Positions 14,456-17,534 of a stretch of DNA of 17,534 nt are shown one piece after another. The stretch's first letter is position 1, and the number at the start of each line of letters is the position of its first letter. Below the pieces are notes generated by a model. It ran no database searches. It was given only the letters and a program-made list of their open reading frames with translations, and was not told the DNA's origin. Source of the stretch: JBHPCZ01 sp042573625 (lineage in GTDB: Bacteria > Desulfobacterota > Desulfobacteria > Desulfobacterales > UBA11574); assembly GCA_042573625.1 (NCBI GenBank), contig JBHPCZ010000070.1, forward strand, positions 1 to 17,534, written 5' to 3'. Both the position numbers and the translations under genes were made by a program.

Positions 14456-15265
14456 TTATTCCACCCGAACGGCAGTCCCGTACGCGTATAGTTCGGCAGC
14501 ACCCTGTGCCACGGAAGATGTTGAAAACCGGACGTTGACGATGGCGTTGCCTCCCAGCTGTCGCGCCTGTTCGATCATCCGGTCAACCGCCTGCTTCCTG
14601 GACTCATTCAGAAGCTGCGTGTAGCCTTTCAATTCACCGCCGACAATGTTTTTCAGACCTGCCATGATATCTCTGCCAATGTGTTTTGCTCTTATGGTGC
14701 TTCCTGAAACCAAACCGAAATGTTCAACAATTCTTCTGCCGGGAATCGATTCGATGTTGGTTAATATCACGGTTCCTCCTTCAGTGTTTACAACTTCCAT
14801 TTTGCCGGGAATCTCCCGGGGCGGGGGCCCACTCAATATCGTGGTTTCTTCTTTTGCCGAAGAACTGGTGCCGCACTTTATACATTCTGAAGATTCATCC
14901 TGTTGATACCCGCAATTGGGACAGGTCATCATATTGGATTCATCGGGCTGAGGCTCTATTTTTACAGTTTCTGCCACAGGTTTTTCAGGTTGAGGTTCTA
15001 TTTTTAGGGTTTCTGCATCGGGTTTTACGGTAGGTTTGCCCATATCAAAGTTCAATTTCGCCCCGATCTTTTTAAAGGCTTTCCGGAATTTTATGGCTGT
15101 TTCATAATCCACATCCTTTTTGATCACGGTGGATTTTCCGGAAAAAAGCCGCTCGATCCCTTTTTCATCGGTCTTAAGCAAGGGAGCCAATTTTTGTTTA
15201 ACATCTTCGATCTGATGTTCCTCGAGAATTTCCCCAGTAAAAACGAGATTGTACTTTTCGGTCAT
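14456..15265 (-). CDS. Zinc-ribbon YbjQ-family protein with N-terminal domain of unknown function
   Basis: This 269-aa protein has three parts. Residues 1-75 form a small alpha/beta domain (YNLVFTGEILEEHQ, ERLFSGKSTVIKKDVDYETA) that I recognise only as recurring in deltaproteobacterial proteins. A linker holds a direct repeat, AETLKIEPQP 84-93 and AETVKIEPQP 98-107. A zinc ribbon follows with Cys115, 118, 128 and 131. Residues about 165-269 are a YbjQ_1 domain (GLVSGSTIRAKHIGRDI, GGNAIVNVRF, AYGTAVRVE). I chose the start at 15265 because AAGGAGGAA lies just before it; a frame-open ATG 33 bases upstream lacks such a site. It is first in the operon with the membrane YbjQ and the M48 protease. 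Confidence 0.82.
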   Translation of the reverse strand: MTEKYNLVFTGEILEEHQIEDVKQKLAPLLKTDEKGIERLFSGKSTVIKKDVDYETAIKFRKAFKKIGAKLNFDMGKPTVKPDAETLKIEPQPEKPVAETVKIEPQPDESNMMTCPNCGYQQDESSECIKCGTSSSAKEETTILSGPPPREIPGKMEVVNTEGGTVILTNIESIPGRRIVEHFGLVSGSTIRAKHIGRDIMAGLKNIVGGELKGYTQLLNESRKQAVDRMIEQARQLGGNAIVNVRFSTSSVAQGAAELYAYGTAVRVE

Positions 15266-15462
15266 TTTAATTCCTCCTTCTTTTGAACGAAAATTCACAG
15301 CGATCTTTTGAAGATATTTTCATCGAATTCGAAAAGCAGGTAAAAAATCATCTCGTGGATGCTCAATCCATCCGTTCACGTGGCAAAATTTATACAGTTT
15401 GAATAGTATCTAAATAATCGTGAAAAAGCAACTTAACCCTGTGATAACTCATAGGTCTGGTT

Positions 15463-15560
15463 CGTTCATTCACAAGGCTTCAGGGGTGAAGCCGACGTAA
15501 ACTGCCACAAGCCTCTGATAACACAGAAAATGGGTGGATCCGATTCGCCCATCGGGTAAA
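15463..15560. ncRNA. Candidate structured RNA or palindromic repeat, copy 2
   Basis: The order of blocks matches copy 1 at 12290-12401: CGTTCATT, then TTCAGGGG, then ACAAGCCTCTGATAAC, then AATGGG, then GCCCATCGGGT followed by an A-rich run. The central stem TCAGGGGT/GCCTCTGA is kept through G-T pairs even though bases differ from copy 1. The outer stem is shorter and imperfect. A competing hairpin, GGCTTCA/TGAAGCC, is also possible. The apical arm of copy 1 between GATAAC and AATGG is missing here. Confidence 0.45.
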
Positions 15561-15628
15561 AAATCGAAAAAAGGTTAATCTGCCTGTTGTCAGGAGCATA
15601 AAATATTTGTAATATTATTTTTGACAAA

Positions 15629-15805
15629 TCGTAAAAAGTCATTTTGCGAACGACACTGAGCAATTTTGGAAAAAGATTCGGAATGGGCCTGGCGTTAAAA
15701 ATTTCAAACTGTTTGAGGGCGTTAGCCCGAGTTTTTGAAATTTAGCCAGGCGAGTTATGAATCCCAAAATTGCTCACGGAGAGAACAAAATCAGACTTTT
15801 TACGA
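15629..15805. repeat. 177-bp imperfect palindrome (REP/MITE-like)
   Basis: Several arms are symmetric about 15717: TCGTAAAAAGTC 15629-15640 with GACTTTTTACGA 15794-15805, TGAGCAATTTTGG 15657-15669 with CCAAAATTGCTCA 15764-15776, GCCTGGC 15687-15693 with GCCAGGC 15745-15751, and AATTTCAAA with TTTGAAATT inside. The loop contains GGGCGTTAGCCC. No direct duplication at the outer edges was seen. The element abuts the TPR gene and probably lies in its promoter or leader. Confidence 0.8.
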
Positions 15806-15898
15806 TACCGATATTTATTTTCAAATGTAACGTTTCTCAAGCCTTCGCTAAAGTCGATTAAACGGTTCAACGTCAAACCCAGAAAGGAGAAAACCAAA

Positions 15899-16543
15899 AT
15901 GCCGCCAATGCCCCCGAGATCCCGTAGAGATCTGGAACACGCCGAAGCCGAGTACAAAAAGAAACTGGAAATTGAAGAAAAGCTGGGTCGCAAAGAGGGT
16001 ATGTCAGATGCTTACGGCAGCCTCGGTGCTGTTTACCTAAGGCTGAATCATCTGGATGAAGCTGAAGACATGTTTAAAAAGAGCCTGGAAATCGAAGAAG
16101 AGCTTGCCAACAAAGAGGGCATGGCCTCAGATTACGGATATCTGGGCACTATTTGCCAAATGCGCGATGATCTGGAACACGCCGAAAACATGTTCAAAAA
16201 AAGCCTGGAAATCAATCAGGATCTCGGCCGCAAGCAGGGTGTGGCGACACTTTACGGTAAACTTGGCGAAGTTTACTATACCCGGCGTGATTTGGGTCAA
16301 GCCGAGGATATGTTTAAAAAGAGCCTGGAAATCGAAGAAACGCCGGACAACAAAGGTGCTATGGCGAAGGTTTACGGCTACCTGGGAGATATTTACCGCA
16401 TCCGCCGTGACCTGGATACAGCCGAAGGAATGTATAAGAAAAGCTTGGCGCTTTTTCATGCTGTTGGCGCCGAGCAGATGATAGAAATAGTGAATACAAT
16501 GCTGACAAATCTAAAGAAGGAAAAAAGCAAGACAACTGATTGA
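15899..16543 (+). CDS. Tetratricopeptide repeat protein
   Basis: This soluble protein of 214 aa is almost entirely TPR. Four full 40-residue units begin at residues 12, 52, 92 and 132, with a fifth partial one at 172; each follows the pattern LxxAExMxKKSLEIEExLxxKxGMAxxYGxLGxIYxxRxD. The 40-residue spacing is that of kinesin light chain-like (TPR_12) repeats. It lacks a signal peptide, membrane segment or effector domain, and starts with a short proline-rich leader. I chose the ATG at 15899 because AAAGGAG lies nine bases before it; the frame is open further upstream, but that part is inside the palindromic repeat. It may be a scaffold, or a remnant of a longer TPR protein. The partner is unknown. 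Confidence 0.82.
   Translation: MPPMPPRSRRDLEHAEAEYKKKLEIEEKLGRKEGMSDAYGSLGAVYLRLNHLDEAEDMFKKSLEIEEELANKEGMASDYGYLGTICQMRDDLEHAENMFKKSLEINQDLGRKQGVATLYGKLGEVYYTRRDLGQAEDMFKKSLEIEETPDNKGAMAKVYGYLGDIYRIRRDLDTAEGMYKKSLALFHAVGAEQMIEIVNTMLTNLKKEKSKTTD
15932..16440 (+). repeat. 120-bp tandem repeats within the TPR gene
   Basis: Units start at 15932, 16052, 16172, 16292 and 16412 with an exact 120-bp period and no indels. The block AAAAAGAGCCTGGAAATC and nearby bases are nearly identical at the DNA level between units, including synonymous positions, which points to recent duplication or gene conversion. Confidence 0.85.
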
Positions 16544-16582
16544 AATTGTTGTGGCATCGTTTTTAATGACGGATTTTAGATC

Positions 16583-16610
16583 TTTACCTGGTATGGTTTT
16601 TGCCTATACT
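16583..16610 (+). promoter_or_regulatory. Candidate sigma-70 promoter upstream of the hairpin cluster
   Basis: TTTACC (16583-16588) and TATACT (16605-16610) are separated by 16 bases. The implied start near 16617 would produce a transcript of about 158 nt ending at the terminator 16749-16774. Confidence 0.45.
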
Positions 16611-16616
16611 TAATCC

Positions 16617-16774
16617 GTTAAATGTTGTTTTATTGAGTCATGAAAAACCTGGTCCTAAGGCCTCCGGCTCTTAGAGCCTACGCCCCGAAGAACCGGGTCG
16701 GAGTCGTCCGACGATATCTGTGCACAAGTGCACAAGCTTTTGTGCGTGATGCACATTGTTCGGTGCATTTTTTT
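16617..16774 (+). ncRNA. Candidate small RNA with tandem hairpins
   Basis: Between a promoter-like pair and a terminator lie successive hairpins: GGCTCT/AGAGCC (16666-16678), CCCG/CGGG (16684-16697) and TCGGA/TCCGA (16698-16711). Then come two overlapping, mutually exclusive ones, TGTGCAC/GTGCACA (16719-16734) and GCACAA/TTGTGC (16730-16745), and finally the terminator hairpin. The reading frame that crosses it (ATG at 16640) has no ribosome-binding site and ignores the structure. It could also be the 3' end of the TPR mRNA. I do not recognise a known RNA family. Confidence 0.45.
16749..16774 (+). terminator. Rho-independent terminator before ssb
   Basis: ATGCAC (16749-16754) pairs with GTGCAT (16763-16768) across an eight-base loop, followed by seven T (16768-16774). 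The stem is short. It would insulate ssb from upstream transcription. Confidence 0.6.
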
Positions 16775-16833
16775 ACAGATATTATCTTTTGTAAAAACAG
16801 TAGATGGCTTCGGAAAATCCGGTTTTGCTCAGA

Positions 16834-16862
16834 TTGACATTACGGACGAGTTTGTGTATCTA
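16834..16862 (+). promoter_or_regulatory. Sigma-70 promoter for ssb
   Basis: A perfect TTGACA (16834-16839) and TATCTA (16857-16862) are spaced by 17 bases. Transcription should start near 16869, giving a leader of about 41 nt. No LexA-like box was recognised. Confidence 0.7.
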
Positions 16863-16909
16863 ACTCAGCATCAAAGGTGAACATTTTCTAAAGACGAAGG
16901 AGGTAATAT

Positions 16910-17332
16910 ATGATCAACAAGGCAATTCTGGTCGGCAACCTTGGAAGAGATCCCGAAGTCACTTATACGCCAAGCGGTATGGCTGTGGCTAAATTTAGCA
17001 TAGCGACATCCGAGAAATGGAAAGATAAAAATTCCGGAGAGATGCAAGAGCGGACGGAGTGGCATCGGATTACCGCGTTTGGCAGGCTGGGTGAAATATG
17101 CGGGGAATATCTTTCAAAAGGCAGACAGGTGTACATTGAGGGTCGGATTCAGTATGGTTCTTATGAGAAGGATGGTGTTACGCATTACACCACGGATATA
17201 ATTGCCCGGGAGATGAAAATGCTCGGTACAAAAAGTTCAGGAGAGACATACAGCCCCTCCGAACCATCAGGATCATCGAAATACAATGAGCCGCCGCGTC
17301 CGGATACCGAGGATGATGATATTCCGTTTTAG
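16910..17332 (+). CDS. ssb: Single-stranded DNA-binding protein
   Basis: SSB coats single-stranded DNA in replication, recombination and repair. The OB-fold spans residues 1 to about 105: MINKAILVGNLGRDPEV, then FSIATSEKW, ERTEWHRITAFGRLGEI, YLSKGRQVYIEGRI and YEKDGVTHYTTDIIA. A short flexible linker rich in Ser, Pro and Glu follows. The C-terminus is the acidic tip DDDIPF, the docking site for partner proteins, so the protein is complete. At 140 aa it is at the short end for bacterial SSB. GGAGG lies six bases before the ATG. It has its own promoter and no operon partner in the window. The MITE-like repeat begins about 150 bp downstream. Confidence 0.96.
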   Translation: MINKAILVGNLGRDPEVTYTPSGMAVAKFSIATSEKWKDKNSGEMQERTEWHRITAFGRLGEICGEYLSKGRQVYIEGRIQYGSYEKDGVTHYTTDIIAREMKMLGTKSSGETYSPSEPSGSSKYNEPPRPDTEDDDIPF

Positions 17333-17480
17333 CCCGATTTCCCTTAAATTTTCGGGTTAGACCGCCAATTTATGATAAAGACTATAGCTGGAGAGGAAGA
17401 ATCCGGAGAGGCCGGAAAAGAGATTCTTTGTTTTATATACAGGCTCTCAGCAAACTAAAGGAACATTTTCAGCTTACAAA

Positions 17481-17534
17481 GAGACCTTTGAAAAATGTTC
17501 AATTTTGCCTGCCCAGTTAAATCCGTATTTAACA
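17481..17534. repeat. Second copy of the MITE-like element (left part, cut by window end)
   Basis: From GAGACCTTTG to the last base of the window, 52 of 54 positions match 12957-13010. The flank left of the terminus is ACAAA, which would be the target duplication if the element is complete beyond the window. Confidence 0.8.

Larger units (their letters stand above)
15266..15898. other. Gene-free stretch between the YbjQ operon and the TPR gene
   Basis: These 633 bases hold no supported gene. They include the operon's promoter region on the minus strand (a TATAAA near 15386-15392 without a good -35), the second copy of the structured element (about 15463-15560) and a 177-bp palindrome (15629-15805). 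Confidence 0.5.
16544..16909. other. Gene-free stretch between the TPR gene and ssb
   Basis: No supported gene lies in these 366 bases. In order they hold a promoter-like pair (16583-16610), a run of hairpins (16666-16745), a terminator (16749-16774) and the ssb promoter (16834-16862). The first three may define an independent small RNA. Confidence 0.6.

Noticed and set aside
16640..16720. Possible c-di-GMP-I (GEMM) riboswitch, suggested by CCTAAGG and CCGGGT blocks
   Set aside because: The essential GGCAAACC-type and GACGCAAAGCC segments are absent upstream, so the consensus is not met.
16640..16837. A 65-codon plus-strand frame in the hairpin cluster
   Set aside because: It has no ribosome-binding site, crosses a predicted terminator and the ssb promoter, and encodes no recognisable domain.
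1..17534. CRISPR array or defence system
   Set aside because: No regularly spaced short direct repeats with unique spacers, and no cas, nuclease, toxin-antitoxin or reverse transcriptase gene, were found on either strand. The only regular repeat is the 120-bp coding repeat of the TPR gene.

Overview
The window looks like a chromosomal segment of a Gram-negative anaerobe of the Desulfobacterota (former Deltaproteobacteria), probably near the Desulfobacterales. This is inferred from gene content: a K+-independent membrane pyrophosphatase, a CarD regulator next to rluD, a short DUF1844 protein, and the run ispE, tRNA-Gln, prs, rplY, pth. No rRNA, CRISPR array, prophage or transposase gene is visible.

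Layout. Positions 1-264 hold a nested inverted repeat and no gene. Positions 265-1768 (minus) are pdxS-pdxT, the glutamine-dependent pyridoxal phosphate synthase. A gene-free stretch of about 550 bp follows. Positions 2320-3846 (minus) are carD-rluD, with a promoter at 3968-3996 and a leader that carries a GC-rich hairpin and a transposon-end fragment. Positions 4077-10995 (minus) are a dense housekeeping run: degP/htrA, ispE, tRNA-Gln(UUG), prs, rplY, pth and hppA, closed by a strong terminator at 4008-4045. A DUF1844 gene with its own promoter lies at 11402-11812.

From about 11.8 kb onward the DNA is accessory-like: small genes separated by long, structured intergenic regions. There is a PilZ-domain gene (12588-12923, plus) and a 216-bp MITE-like element (12957-13172) with terminal inverted repeats and a 5-bp target duplication, which supplies a new C-terminus to a convergent M48 metalloprotease gene. 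That protease is last in a three-gene minus-strand operon (15265-13162) with two YbjQ-fold paralogs. Next come a 177-bp imperfect palindrome, a TPR gene made of 120-bp tandem units, a candidate structured RNA with promoter and terminator (about 16617-16774), and ssb with a good sigma-70 promoter. The window ends inside a second copy of the MITE-like repeat.

The leads I rate highest are: (i) the MITE insertion, whose in-silico excision restores a different protease C-terminus; (ii) a structured element present at both 12290-12401 and about 15463-15560; (iii) the tandem-hairpin RNA candidate upstream of ssb; and (iv) the YbjQ-YbjQ-M48 operon.
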